Shown here piece by piece: positions 23,801-32,504 of a DNA stretch of 64,000 bases. The position numbers were made by a program, and so were the translations under genes. The DNA lies in the NCBI RefSeq assembly GCF_037325665.1, contig NC_090253.1, forward strand, positions 42,395,941-42,459,940, written 5' to 3'. The first letter of the stretch is position 1; every line of letters starts with the position of its first letter. This stretch comes from Littorina saxatilis (Eukaryota; Mollusca; Gastropoda; Littorinimorpha; Littorinidae). The notes under the pieces are model-generated. The model was not told where the DNA came from. It worked only from the letters and a program-made list of their open reading frames with translations, and did no database searches.

Positions 23801-24457
23801 GGTGTTCGGACACCGAGGAGAGTCTGCACACAAAGTTGACTCTGAGAAATAAATCTCTCGCCGAACGTGGTGACGAACTCACGCTGACAGCGGCCAACTG
23901 GATACAAATCCAGCGCGCTACCGACTGAGCTACATCCCCGCCCAGAGTTAGCGGCTTTAGTATGTGTTAATGAGATTTAACATGTGTTTCTTAAATGTTG
24001 TTCAGATGGTGATAAATGTAGTTCGGTTTTGGAGTCAGAATTTTGACTTGCAAACATGTGTTGCTGAGAGAGAGAAAATACAACATGCTTGCTTAGTTTC
24101 ATTTATTAGTTTTGTTTGTTGTTGGCATTGTTTTGTGCTGTTTGCTGATGATATTTAGAATATTTTTTTTATTCCAGTACGATAGAATTCTGTCCTGAGG
24201 GAACACCAAAAGTTGAACACATGAACTGGCTCGACTGCAACAGTGTGCCAGAAGAAGGTAGGTTTGATTTCTTTTTCTGTTAAATTCTGTTTAAACGGCT
24301 ATTTGTTTGTTGGACAGGCTGCTTGTTTCCATGCTTTTCAATGTCTTTCTTTGAGTTTTTGCTCTTCTCTTTTCATACAGTTTTGCTTATCTGAGTTTTG
24401 TATATGTTTATATAGATCCCTATGCATGTTCATTTATTGTCATTGAATGTGTGTGTG

Positions 24458-24488
<31 letters not shown>

Positions 24489-25675
24489 ATGTGTGTTATA
24501 GAGTGCAAAATAGTTTAGCTTTTTCTGATCTGACTCATGAACAGAAGACTCATTGGCATTCCTAAATCTCTTTCTTTCTCTCGAGAATAGCTTTTGCATT
24601 TGCAAAATTCTCTACATTACCTTTTGATAATTATTGTTTTTTAGTTCGTTGTGTTTGAATGTATTGAATGTTCTCAAGCCAAGCAACATTCCTAGTGTAC
24701 TGCACACGGTCAGGGCTAACAGTAACACCTTTCCGGTTCTCGCAGAAAATCCGGTTTTTGAAAACTTTTAAAACTGGAAAATCCGGTTTCTTAAAGTAAA
24801 ACTTTGTACTTTGTCCCTACAAGATAATAAAAAAAAAGCCTCAGCTTCTGGGGGGCGCCGCCGTGGACTCTGGCCTTTCAGGTTTTTCACTTTTTTGGTG
24901 TGTTAGCCCAGCATGGTTGAAATCAATCTTATGTCTTTCTGTTTTCAGGTGTTCCACTGTTTTCAGCCTCCTCTAGACTTGTGTACGATGTTCCTGATGT
25001 GACCCCACAGCCACGACAGAAGCGCCGTAAGGTCAGCTCCAGTTCTTCTGGCAGGTCAGTCAACATTAATTGCTTAATTAAGAATTTACAATATCGTCCG
25101 CCAATTCATTATTTTGTCTCCAAGAGCACATTCATAAGTTTATCTTGTTGTGCTCCTTTATTAAAACATATTTTTCATGGCTTTGTAAACTTGTATTTGA
25201 ATAAAACACTGTTTTAACCAATTGCCAAGGACCTCTAAAGAACTGTTTTCAGTCGTCCTTGCCAATTGCTTAATTAATCAGGTCTTAAAAAGGAGGGAGT
25301 CTTAAAATGGGGGTAAATTTGCAGAAGATATAAATAGGAAATCCAAAAAACTGAGGTTTTAAAAGCATGGGTGGGATTCTTCCGGTATATTCCAGAAATC
25401 CGGATTCGTAATATCTGTGGTGACGTTTTTTTGGTGGTTAATTATACAAATCCTTCAGCGTCTGGGGGCCCCCAAACCACGCCTTAAAATTCTTCTGTAT
25501 TCATGAAATTTGTCAGTCCCACCCATGTAAAATGGAGGAAGTCTTAACTTGGGGGTTCCAATCAACATGGATAGATTAGATTAGACGAGAGTGGGGTAGT
25601 GTATGCGTGGGAAATATCACCTTTGAAAGACCATTTTAGGATGTTTGATTACCTTTCTTCTTTAAAGTTTGGTAT

Positions 25676-25718
<43 letters not shown>

Positions 25719-26537
25719 CAGTTATTTAAGACCATTTTCCAGTCATAGTTAAAGAGCAAAGATTTGACCATTTATGAAACTGCCCACATTTGATCATTAA
25801 AGGAGAGAGGGAGAGAGAATGTGTCTGTGGAACGTCTGTGTGTTTGGGAGGAAGAGTGTTTTGGTTTTCTGTTAAAAGCTTGTTCTATTTTTTGTTTTCA
25901 CAGTTCTGAAGATGAACGGCTGGCGTCAGCAGCAGTAACAGAGGACTTCCTTTCCAAGGAACGCAGATTGCTGGTTGGTTTAGGTCCCAGCCCTTTGGAA
26001 AAGTCGGTCATTCAGGGTGAATTTGTTTCTGCTTCTGCAAAAGGCACACCCAATTCTGGTCAAAAAGCCACAAAGAAGAAGAGGAAGAAGAAAAAAAAGC
26101 AAAAGAATACAGAGGACAGTCTGTCATCAAATACCAGAAAGTGTGTGGATAGTGAAATAAACGGTGTCGGTGGCAAATCTGGTCAAAAAGCTACAAAGAA
26201 GAAGAAGAAAAAAAAGCAAAAGAATACAGAGGACAGTCTGTCATTAAACACCAGAAAGTGTGTGGATAGTGAAATTGCTGAAACCACAGAGGTAGAAACA
26301 GTGATGAAAAAGAGAAAGAAGCACAAGAAAACAGAAGAAAAGTGTGTGACAGAAAAATGTACAAGTAATCAAACAGTCGACAAGATGAAAGAAGGAACGG
26401 TTATGAAAAAGAAGCACAAAAAGACAGAGGGAAACAAGTGTTCTACAAGTGAAATCTGCACGACTGATGAAACACTGAAGACAGATGATGAAACAGATAA
26501 CAAGAAAAAGAAGCGCAAGAAATTAGAGGATAACTAG
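17543..26537 (+). CDS. CUSTOS: CUSTOS (C12orf43) homologue, complete, five exons, 400 aa
   Basis: CUSTOS is a nuclear protein reported in vertebrates to bind beta-catenin and tune canonical Wnt signalling. Exons: 17543-17826, 21488-21586, 24178-24257, 24949-25054, 25904-26537, with consistent phases and GT-AG ends. The N-terminus MAASMKHVADEICSSSES leads into a Ser/Asp/Glu stretch and LQRLKEAAVA. Exon 2 has the family hallmark LGTTPEFRAFISRKLSEKLD (human: TTPEFRAHVAKKLGALLD). Exon 3 begins STIEF, exon 4 gives VPLFSASSRLVYDVPD, then RQKRRKVSSSSSGSSEDER. The C-terminal third is a run of Lys/Arg blocks (nuclear/nucleolar signals) containing two copies of an about 34-residue unit, GQKATKKKKKKKQKNTEDSL (near 26056 and 26180). 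It is longer than the human protein (262 aa), mainly through this tail. The first donor sits at the start of a GT microsatellite. Confidence 0.9.
17827..17855 (+). repeat. (GT)n microsatellite starting at the CUSTOS exon 1 donor
   Basis: The inferred 5' splice site, TCAGA then GTGTGT, is the first GT of the tract. Confidence 0.8.
17856..19305. other. CUSTOS intron 1, left part
   Basis: No gene is supported. A plus-strand frame ending at 18529 encodes KKARLLRDMKKVVLLKLVND, which looks protein-like, but I do not recognise it and it has no visible gene context. At 19195-19288 a unit of about 33 bp containing CTGTGAATCGC.GCGCTGCA is repeated three times. G/C-rich text at 18600-18720 is otherwise unassigned. 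Confidence 0.4.
19637..20494. mobile_element. hAT-like element inserted in the SINE (8-bp target duplication)
   Basis: The intact SINE text CGTGGGATCTTTAACGTG (seen in other copies) is opened here, with GTGGGATC duplicated at 19629-19636 and 20495-20502. The ends are AGGGTTCG and GGACCCT, giving a short AGGGT/ACCCT inverted repeat. Subterminal repeats AAAGTCATGGAA occur at both ends. An 8-bp target duplication is the hAT hallmark; no hAT transposase is seen. Confidence 0.75.
19774..20400 (+). mobile_element. piggyBac-like transposase N-terminal remnant nested in the hAT-like element
   Basis: TTAA at 19774-19777 is followed by CCTTTAGCACGCC, a piggyBac-type start. Downstream, MEDDEFETFF (from 20029) and later TGPANITDNLTA / QMLDLLVEETLRRNSN (from about 20242) match the acidic N-terminus and the conserved TGP...LLVEET region of piggyBac transposases. 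It contains stops (for example within DNLTA-stop-QML) and lacks the catalytic domain. The right TTAA end was not found. Confidence 0.55.
21772..22150 (+). mobile_element. tRNA-headed SINE (family S) with 12-bp target duplication
   Basis: The perfect target duplication GGTTCCTAGATG is at 21760-21771 and 22151-22162. The head has AGTGGCATGGTGGTAAGACG (box A-like) and GGTCGTGAGTTCGAATCCC (box B). The tail is a GAA repeat. The family recurs at 36012-36384 and 44618-44941. It lies in CUSTOS intron 2. Confidence 0.9.
22191..23565. mobile_element. mariner-like MITE, expanded internally and interrupted
   Basis: Starts TACAGTGGAACCGCCC and ends GGGGTCTCACTGTA, inverted ends with TA at each boundary as in Tc1/mariner MITEs. 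The body is built of TTTTAAGACTCCCC-type text. At 23379-23490 a 16-bp unit (CATTGTAAGACTCCCC) is repeated about eight times. A second element occupies 22228-23288. Relatives occur near 25258-25562, 49670-49806 and 50228-50361. Confidence 0.7.
22228..23288. mobile_element. Kolobok-like MITE inside the mariner-like MITE
   Basis: The ends AGGCACAGTAAGCCTCCCG and CGGGAGGCTTACTGTGCCT are inverted (over 30 bp match). TTAA flanks both sides (22224-22227, 23289-23292). TTAA duplication with AGG termini fits Kolobok, though piggyBac-like cannot be excluded. A second copy of the left-end region occurs inside at 22463-22610. No transposase is seen. Confidence 0.65.
23588..23943 (-). mobile_element. tRNA-headed SINE (family T) with 10-bp target duplication
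   Basis: Target duplication AGAGTTAGCG at 23578-23587 and 23944-23953. On the minus strand the head reads GGGGATGTAGCTCAGTCGGT then AGCGCGCTGGATTTGTATCC, clearly tRNA-derived. The 3' half (CGTGTGTACACGCAGGCACAAG onward) is shared with family S although the heads differ. The tail is AAAC repeats. Confidence 0.85.
25371..25537 (+). mobile_element. MITE family C inserted in a mariner-like MITE
   Basis: The ends CATGGGTGGGATTCTTCC and CAGTCCCACCCATG are inverted. It sits in sequence of GGTCTTAAAA / AAAATGGAGGAAGTCTTAA type (25258-25562), which is the mariner-like family. It lies in CUSTOS intron 4. Confidence 0.55.
25678..25718 (+). repeat. (GT)n microsatellite
   Basis: About 20 GT units in CUSTOS intron 4. 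A similar GT/GC tract is at 24449-24490. Confidence 0.9.
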
Positions 26538-26736
26538 TCGCCTGTAAATAAAACGTGTGTGGGTGATGAGACAGCAGATCGAGAAGACAGAAGGAACGAC
26601 AGACGAAAGTGTGAAGACATAAACTGGGACTCCCTTGCATGGTATATTCTGCAAAGGAACCTGAGAAAGAAAAAGAAAGAAGCAAAGAGAGGATGCGTTT
26701 GTGTCTCCTGAATCTAAAGCAGACGTCAGGCAGACA

Positions 26737-27116
26737 TCTTTCTTTATTTCTTTATTTGGTGTTTAACGTCGTTTTCAACCACGAAGGTTATATCGCGACG
26801 GGGAAAGGGGGGAGATGGGATAGAGCCACTTGTCAATTGTTTCTTGTTTACAAAAGCACTAATCAAAAATTTGCTCCAGGGGCTTGCAACGTAGTACAAT
26901 GTATTACCTTACTGGGAGAATGCAAGTTTCCAGTACAAAGGACTTAACATTTCTTACATACTGCTTGACTAAAAATCTTTACACAAATGGACTATATTCT
27001 ATACAAGAAACACTTAACAAGGGTAAAAAGAGAAACAGAATCCGTTAGTCGCCTCTTACGACATGCTGGGGAGCATCGGGTAAATTCTTCCCCCTAACCC
27101 CCCTAACCCGCGGGGG
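26737..27116 (-). mobile_element. SINE-like family R copy in the CUSTOS 3' flank
   Basis: Perfect target duplication GTCAGGCAGACA (26725-26736, 27117-27128). Full-length family R member on the minus strand, with GAAATAAAG tail and CCCCCCGCGGGTTAGGGG head. It begins 200 bp past the CUSTOS stop, possibly within the 3' UTR. Confidence 0.85.
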
Positions 27117-27259
27117 GTCAGGCAGACAGAGAAACATTGTGTGACGAAATGTCAGAGAAGGTACTGGCGATCATCTTGAAACAAGCGCAACATAACCACG
27201 AACAACTGCAAGAGGAGAACTTATGCTCTACCTCAGATAAGGTGAATGAGTACGTTTAT

Positions 27260-27558
27260 CAGGCATGGGAATTGTCCGCCGAAAGGCAAATTTTCGCCCA
27301 AAAAAAAATTTGTTCTTCCACCGAAAAAACAAAATTGTCCGATGAAAAAATGAATGGGGGAGACAAAAATGGTTCTGAAAACTGAATTTAATGGCAAACT
27401 TGGAGCTCAGATGACACCAAATTGCACAATTTGGGTTCTGTGGAGAACACTTTTTTCGGGGGAGCATATACCCCCGGACAAGGCTTTGCGCCGTCAACTT
27501 TGATATAACTTACAAATGTTCAGCCTTTTTTTAAACTTTTTTTCAATTCCCATGCCTG
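27260..27558. mobile_element. MITE with CAGGCATGGGAATTG ends
   Basis: The 15-bp inverted ends CAGGCATGGGAATTG / CAATTCCCATGCCTG are perfect. The 6-bp direct repeat GTTTAT flanks it (27254-27259, 27559-27564). The empty site is preserved at 39036-39041 in the duplicate block. No coding capacity. Confidence 0.85.
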
Positions 27559-27740
27559 GTTTATACTTCAGGTTGAAGTGGAGGAACTCAAGCCGACTAA
27601 AAATAGTCAATGATGCAAAGAAGAGTATTGGTCAAGTCTGTCTGTCTGTCTGTCTGTCTGTGCGTGTGTCTGTGAGAGAGAGTTTGTGTCGGCCTATGTG
27701 TCGGTCTGTGTGTGTATGTGTGTCTGTCTTTGTGTATACT

Positions 27741-28290
27741 GGGCTGGGTGGCCGAGTGGTAACGCACTTGCGCTCGGAAGCGAGAGGTTGCGAGTTCGAC
27801 CCTGGGTCAGGGCGTTAGCAATTTTCCCCCCCCCTTTCCTAACCTAGATGGTGGGTTCAAGTGCTAGTCTTCCGGATGAGACGAAAAACCGAGGTCCCTT
27901 CGTGTACACTACATTGGGGTGTGCACGTTAAAGATCCCACGATTGACAAAAGGGTCTTTCCTGGCAAAATTGTATAGGCATAGATAAAAAATGTCCACCA
28001 AAATACCCGTGTGACTTGGAATAATAGGCCGTGAAAAGTAGGATATGCGCCGAAATGGCTGCGATCTGCTGGCCGATGTGAATGCGTGATGTATTGTGTT
28101 AAAAAATTCCATCTCACACGGCATAAATAAATCCCTGCACCTTGAATATGTGCGCGATATAAAATTGCATAAAATAAAATAAAAATATTTTTAACAAAAT
28201 TAAAAAATAAAAAATAAAAAATAAATAAAAATCCCTGCGCTTAGAACTGTACCCACGGAATACGCGCGATATAAGCCTCATATTGATTGA
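27741..28290 (+). mobile_element. tRNA Ser/Leu-like-headed SINE
   Basis: Head GGGCTGGGTGGCCGAGTGG with box B GGTTGCGAGTTCGACCC, body through GTGTGCACGTTAAAGATCCC (the uninterrupted target of the hAT-like insertion at 19637), tail TATAAGCCTCATATTGATTG. The flanking direct repeat is imperfect (GAAGAGTATTGGT / GAAGAATGGTTAT). Confidence 0.85.
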
Positions 28291-28440
28291 AGAATGGTTA
28301 TGTCGGTGTTTGTTCCTTGACCTGCAAAAGAACCCTTCCACCCTGTAAAAATATAACACCAGCAGAGGTTTGATTTGCGCCCTGTGCTGATGAGGTACTG
28401 TATGGTCTTTTGTCAATCCTGAATTGATTCTGGTGTTTTG

Positions 28441-28931
28441 ATCCTTTTGAAAATTGAAACAAAATCTTTCAAATTCTTTCATCTTTAAGTCTAGTGGTCT
28501 TTTTTTTTTTTACCACAACTAAGTTTAAAGAATTCAAAGCCAACTGGTTTGCTAAATGAAAAAAAATGAAAATAAAGTGTGCTTGTCAGTACTTTCGTTT
28601 TTTGTTTGTTCATATTTTTCTAATGCTTTGTTTGCTTGCCTTTCCAGATAATAAATATAAAATCTAAGTAAAGTTAACACAAGAATCCTGTTTTGGACAT
28701 GGTTTATATTTAAAGCTGTAGCTTCTGTCTCCTTGTCCGCCCTGTGAACCCCTGTTTTGCATTTGGAGTATGTATTCTCAAACAAACTCGGTGTATTTTC
28801 GGAAAAATGAGAATACTGCACACAACATTTGAACATCGATAATTCAAACATGCTTCACACGTGTACATTGCACCTTTTAATTCATTTTACCAATACATTT
28901 CAAAATAAATGCTTTTTTTCAATGTGTAAAG
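28441..28931. other. Intergenic AT-rich sequence
   Basis: Nothing beyond AT-rich text and a T-run near 28501 is seen. No gene or repeat boundary is supported. Confidence 0.5.
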
Positions 28932-29650
28932 ACAAGAAGAGCAAACGCTCGATCGAGTCACTTTCACAGTTCTGAATATTATATGAGGCATCAGATGGAC
29001 AGGAAGAAATTGCTATTCACAACACAATACAGATGTAAATAATTTGATGTAAAGAATAATCCTATAAAGTTTGAATCAAATCCGATGAATAGTTTCAGAG
29101 ATATGATATTTCAATTTTTTTCCTTCAAGACATACCTGTGACCTTGAAAAAGGTCAAAGGTCACCAAAGCAGACGTCAAAGTGTAGAGGTCACTGGGAGT
29201 CACGTTCACATAAAATTTGAGCCCGGTCACTCTTATAGTTTCCGAGAAAAGCCCAACGTTAAGTTGTGTGTTGCCGAACAGAAAAGGCTAGTTATCTCCC
29301 TTGTTTTTCTGATAACGTTCGTAAAAGGCTACAGATGTAAATACTTTGATGTAAAGAATAATCCTACAAAGTTTCAATCACATCCGATGAACTTTGTCAA
29401 AGATATAAAATGTCTAATTTTTCCTTTGACGCTGACCTGTGACCTTGAAAAAGGTCAAAGGTCAACGAAACCATCGTTAAAGTGTAGAGGTCATTGGAGG
29501 TCACGACTAAACAAAATATGAGCCCGATCGCTTTGATAGTTTCCGAGAAAAGTCCAGCGTTAAGGTGGTGTCTACGGACGGCCGGCCGGACGGCCGGCCG
29601 GACAGACTAACACTGACCGATTACATAGTCACTTTTTCTCAAGTGACTCA
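28932..29650 (-). repeat. Dispersed repeat family A, copy 2 (inverted relative to copy 1)
   Basis: Complementary to 1861-2562, with the same ends and the same CGGCCGGCCGGAC tract. It contains two diverged copies of the roughly 150-bp unit (near 29140-29260 and 29440-29560), each with GTGACCTTGAAAAAGGTCAA. It has a segment lacking from copy 1, so unit number varies between copies. Confidence 0.8.
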
Positions 29651-29739
29651 ATAAAACCTGTACGCATTGATCAAATTAAGGGTATTCAGCTGGTATTTCC
29701 TTGTTTTCACTACCTATTTTTATTCATGTTTTTATTACT

Positions 29740-29935
29740 TAGTTAGTGGAAGAATCTTTTGTATGTATGTTTGATGGTGTATGCTTTTAATTAAGCGTTG
29801 CTGACTATGAATGTAGATGTAAATGCTTGTATAACTGTGTTTTAATTTTAAATGTGTCGAGCGCAAAGAGCATAATTGTAAAGTTATGATGTTGCGCTAT
29901 ATAAATGCTCATTTATTATTATTATTATTATTAAA
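29740..29935 (+). mobile_element. Candidate 3' end of a LINE or SINE with ATT-repeat tail
   Basis: The stretch GTCGAGCGCAAAGAGCATAA, then TTGCGCTATATAAATGCTC and (ATT)n, resembles the 3' ends of CR1/L2-like or related elements. No coding part or target duplication was found. Confidence 0.35.
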
Positions 29936-30131
29936 TGCAGAGTTATGAAGTTATTTTAATCATTAAAAGAAACAAAGAAAAAAACAGTCTTAAGAACTGT
30001 TCTTGTATTTTTTGTCTACCAACCATACTGATTGTATTTTACACAATCAAGCGTACAAAATACAGCAAAATTGAATGGGTTCCCAGGACTGCCTTGTATT
30101 TTGAAGTTGAAAACATAAAGGCTAACTTTAA

Positions 30132-30578
30132 CCTTCACCGGATCACGCGTTGGACTACACAGCCCGGATGATGTGGGTCGTGTACGACCCATACTTTCTA
30201 AAGAAGGATTCAACGTAAAAAGTATGGGTCATACACGACCCACGCCATCCGAATCGGGATAAACGTTTTGCCGCCTCTTTGCAGAGTATGGGTCGTACAC
30301 GACCCACGCCATCCGAATACGGATAAACAACGTAAAAGTCCTTGCGCAATTCCATATGGGTCGTCCACGACCCACATCATCCGGACTGTGTAGTTCAAAT
30401 TACGTCATCGTTTATTTGTTTGTTTACAAAGATAATCTTTCAAAAGTTGGGCAATGGGAAGGTCGTATGGTGATTAGAGATTACATGAAGTCTCAATGAA
30501 AAACTCCACATAGTTTCAGAAATAATGACGATTTTGTGAGGCTCTGGGTCGTCCACGACCCACGAAGCACGGTGAAGG
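30132..30578. mobile_element. piggyBac-like MITE with five 18-bp palindromes
   Basis: TTAA at 30128-30131 and 30579-30582 flank inverted ends CCTTCACCG / CGGTGAAGG. An inner inverted pair lies at 30150-30180 and 30364-30396 (GACTACACAGYCCGGATGATG). The motif TGGGTCGTnnACGACCCA occurs at 30174-30191, 30225-30242 (one mismatch), 30289-30306, 30357-30374 and 30545-30562. Non-coding. Confidence 0.7.
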
Positions 30579-31054
30579 TTAAAGGGGGAAAAGGGAGAGA
30601 GCATGAGAGGAGAGAGAAGGTGCAGAGAGGAGTGAGGGAGAGAGAGCGGAACAATATCACAACATACGTAGACACCCAGAAGACGAGCATACAAAAAAAG
30701 CACACAGTAAGCATGTACGCGCAAACATACACACATAAGGCATCACACACAAAATTAAAAAAACAATAGTTTATTGAATCCTACATCATATTCTTTTTAA
30801 AACAAATAGTCCGTATCAAGTTTCATTAAAAATACAAATAAAATGCAACAGTAAAAAACTAGCAACATCCTCCGAACATAAATTGGAATGTTAAAAGTGA
30901 ACTGCAAATAATAAGGTGTGTACAAACAAGTTTCTAGATGAGTAAAAAAAACCTGTTGTTCAGTATTGGCATTAACCGGTAATTACCAGTATTTTAACGG
31001 TTAAAATGAGAAAATACTAACGCCATCATTGGTTGTTCCCAGACCTCAGTCTAC

Positions 31055-31669
31055 TTTCTTTATTTTGTGTTTAACGTCGTTTTCAACCGTTCAAGGTTAA
31101 ATCGCGATGGGGAAAGGGGGGGGAGGGGGGATGGGATAGAGCCACTTGTTAATTGTTTCTTGTTCACAAAAGCACTAATCAAAAAATTGCTCCAGGGGCT
31201 TGCAAAGTAGTACAATATATATATGACCTTACTGGGAGAATGCAAGTTTCCAGAACAAGGGACTTAAGGCCCCCCCAAAAAAATAGTCTGTTTACGGTAA
31301 CCCGACCGACCCTATTTTTTTCGCGCGACCCTAGACTTTTTTTGGCATTTGGGAAAACAAAATTAAAAAAAATCTTTTGGGTTTTTTTGGCAAAATAACG
31401 TAAAAATATGGTTTTTTGGAAAAGAAAAAAAAAATCCCGACCCACCGACCCTATTTTTTGGGCCTATGTTACAGTAAAAAACAGACCTTTTTTTTTTTTG
31501 GCCTAACATTTCTTACATACTGCTTGACTAAAATCTTTACAAACATTGACTATATTCTATACAAGAAACACTTAACAAGGGTAAAAGGAGAAACAGAATC
31601 CGTTAGTCGCCTCTTACGACATGCTGGGGAGCATCGGGTAAATTCTTCCCCCCCTAACCCGTGGGGGGT
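31055..31669 (-). mobile_element. SINE-like family R copy interrupted by a MITE
   Basis: Target duplication CCTCAGTCTAC / CCTCGGTCTAC (31044-31054, 31670-31680). The body is split at the GACTTAACATTTC site seen intact in other copies. Confidence 0.85.
31268..31503. mobile_element. MITE with TAA target duplication
   Basis: GGCC termini flanked by TAA (31265-31267, 31504-31506). Long inverted arms contain CTGTTTACGGTAACCCGACC-type text. The empty site is present in the other family R copies, so the 3-bp duplication is certain. PIF/Harbinger or IS4EU-like is the likeliest group. Confidence 0.8.
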
Positions 31670-31680
31670 CCTCGGTCTAC

Positions 31681-31875
31681 TCCCCTCTTTGGTAAAAAAT
31701 GCTGTTAATAATGTAATACATTATAGTACTAGAATAAGACAGGAAATAAGAAAGATAGTCACGCCTTAGGCCTCAACAAATCATTGAAATGTTTGTTTCC
31801 AACGACAAGGCCACATACACACTCATCCATATAGTACATACACACACTCTCGCATGCACACACACATGAGTATAG

Positions 31876-31915
<40 letters not shown>

Positions 31916-32504
31916 TCATGTACACACAAACAACAAATGAACATCAAACTAAGTCAGTCAAGACGATTGTCCCTCTCCTCACTCTTGATTGGAAAAACCA
32001 ACAGTTATTATTATCCGCTTCAGTGGCTTGACACTACACAAGACCAGAATTTTAGCTGTCATTTCATCTTCACTAGAATCGGGCTCTTATTATCTCATAA
32101 CCTAATTGTCAAAATAAAACATGACTTCTAAACAGAACCAACTTACTCAGTGGGGTCTTAAGTTTTACATTCCCTTTTTTCCCAACAACAAATCCCATGA
32201 TATTCTCTGCACCTCCTTCAGTTCTGCCTCCTTGAACTGCAAATTCTTCTGTAGCCAAATTTTCTCTGTGAAACATGATCACTGTCCTTACAATAAACAA
32301 AACTGTCTGTATTCTCTGCACCTCTTTCAGTGAACTGCCGCTTTTAACTTCAATTTCTTCTGAAGCCAATTTTCTCTATAAAACATGATCACTGTCCATA
32401 CAATAAACACAACTGTCCGTATTCTCTGCACCTCTTCCTCGGTTTATTAAAACTACAATACCTTCCTGGGCGACAACAGTTCCTAAACTTGGCATCCCGC
32501 CTCT
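31681..32504. other. Intergenic or 3' UTR region of the SOCS-box gene
   Basis: An (AC)n tract lies at 31876-31913. A roughly 120-bp unit (TCTGCACCTCYTTCAG...CTTCTGNAGCCAAWTTTTCTCT) is repeated near 32205-32300 and 32310-32400, with a further partial repeat to 32435. No gene is seen. Confidence 0.5.

Larger units (their letters stand above)
27194..28440 (+). other. CUSTOS 3' flank, block A of a local duplication, with two insertions
   Basis: Segments 27194-27259, 27565-27620 and 28291-28440 match, in order, a compact block at 38972-39247 (for example CACGAACAACTGCAAGA, CAATGATGCAAAGAAGA and TTGCGCCCTGTGCTGA). The gaps are a MITE (27260-27558) and a SINE (27741-28290), both absent from the other block. 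It may be part of the CUSTOS 3' UTR. A short open frame (27137-27385) is not convincing as coding because it runs into the MITE. Confidence 0.7.

Noticed and set aside
24712-24912. A hAT-like element with CAGGGCTAACA / TGTTAGCCC ends
   Set aside because: Ends are suggestive but no target duplication or second copy could be found, so it is not listed as a feature.
27137-27385. An extra downstream exon of CUSTOS (MCDEMSEKVLAIILKQAQHN...)
   Set aside because: The frame runs into the MITE at 27260, lies after a normal CUSTOS stop, and the duplicate at 38972 does not keep it open.
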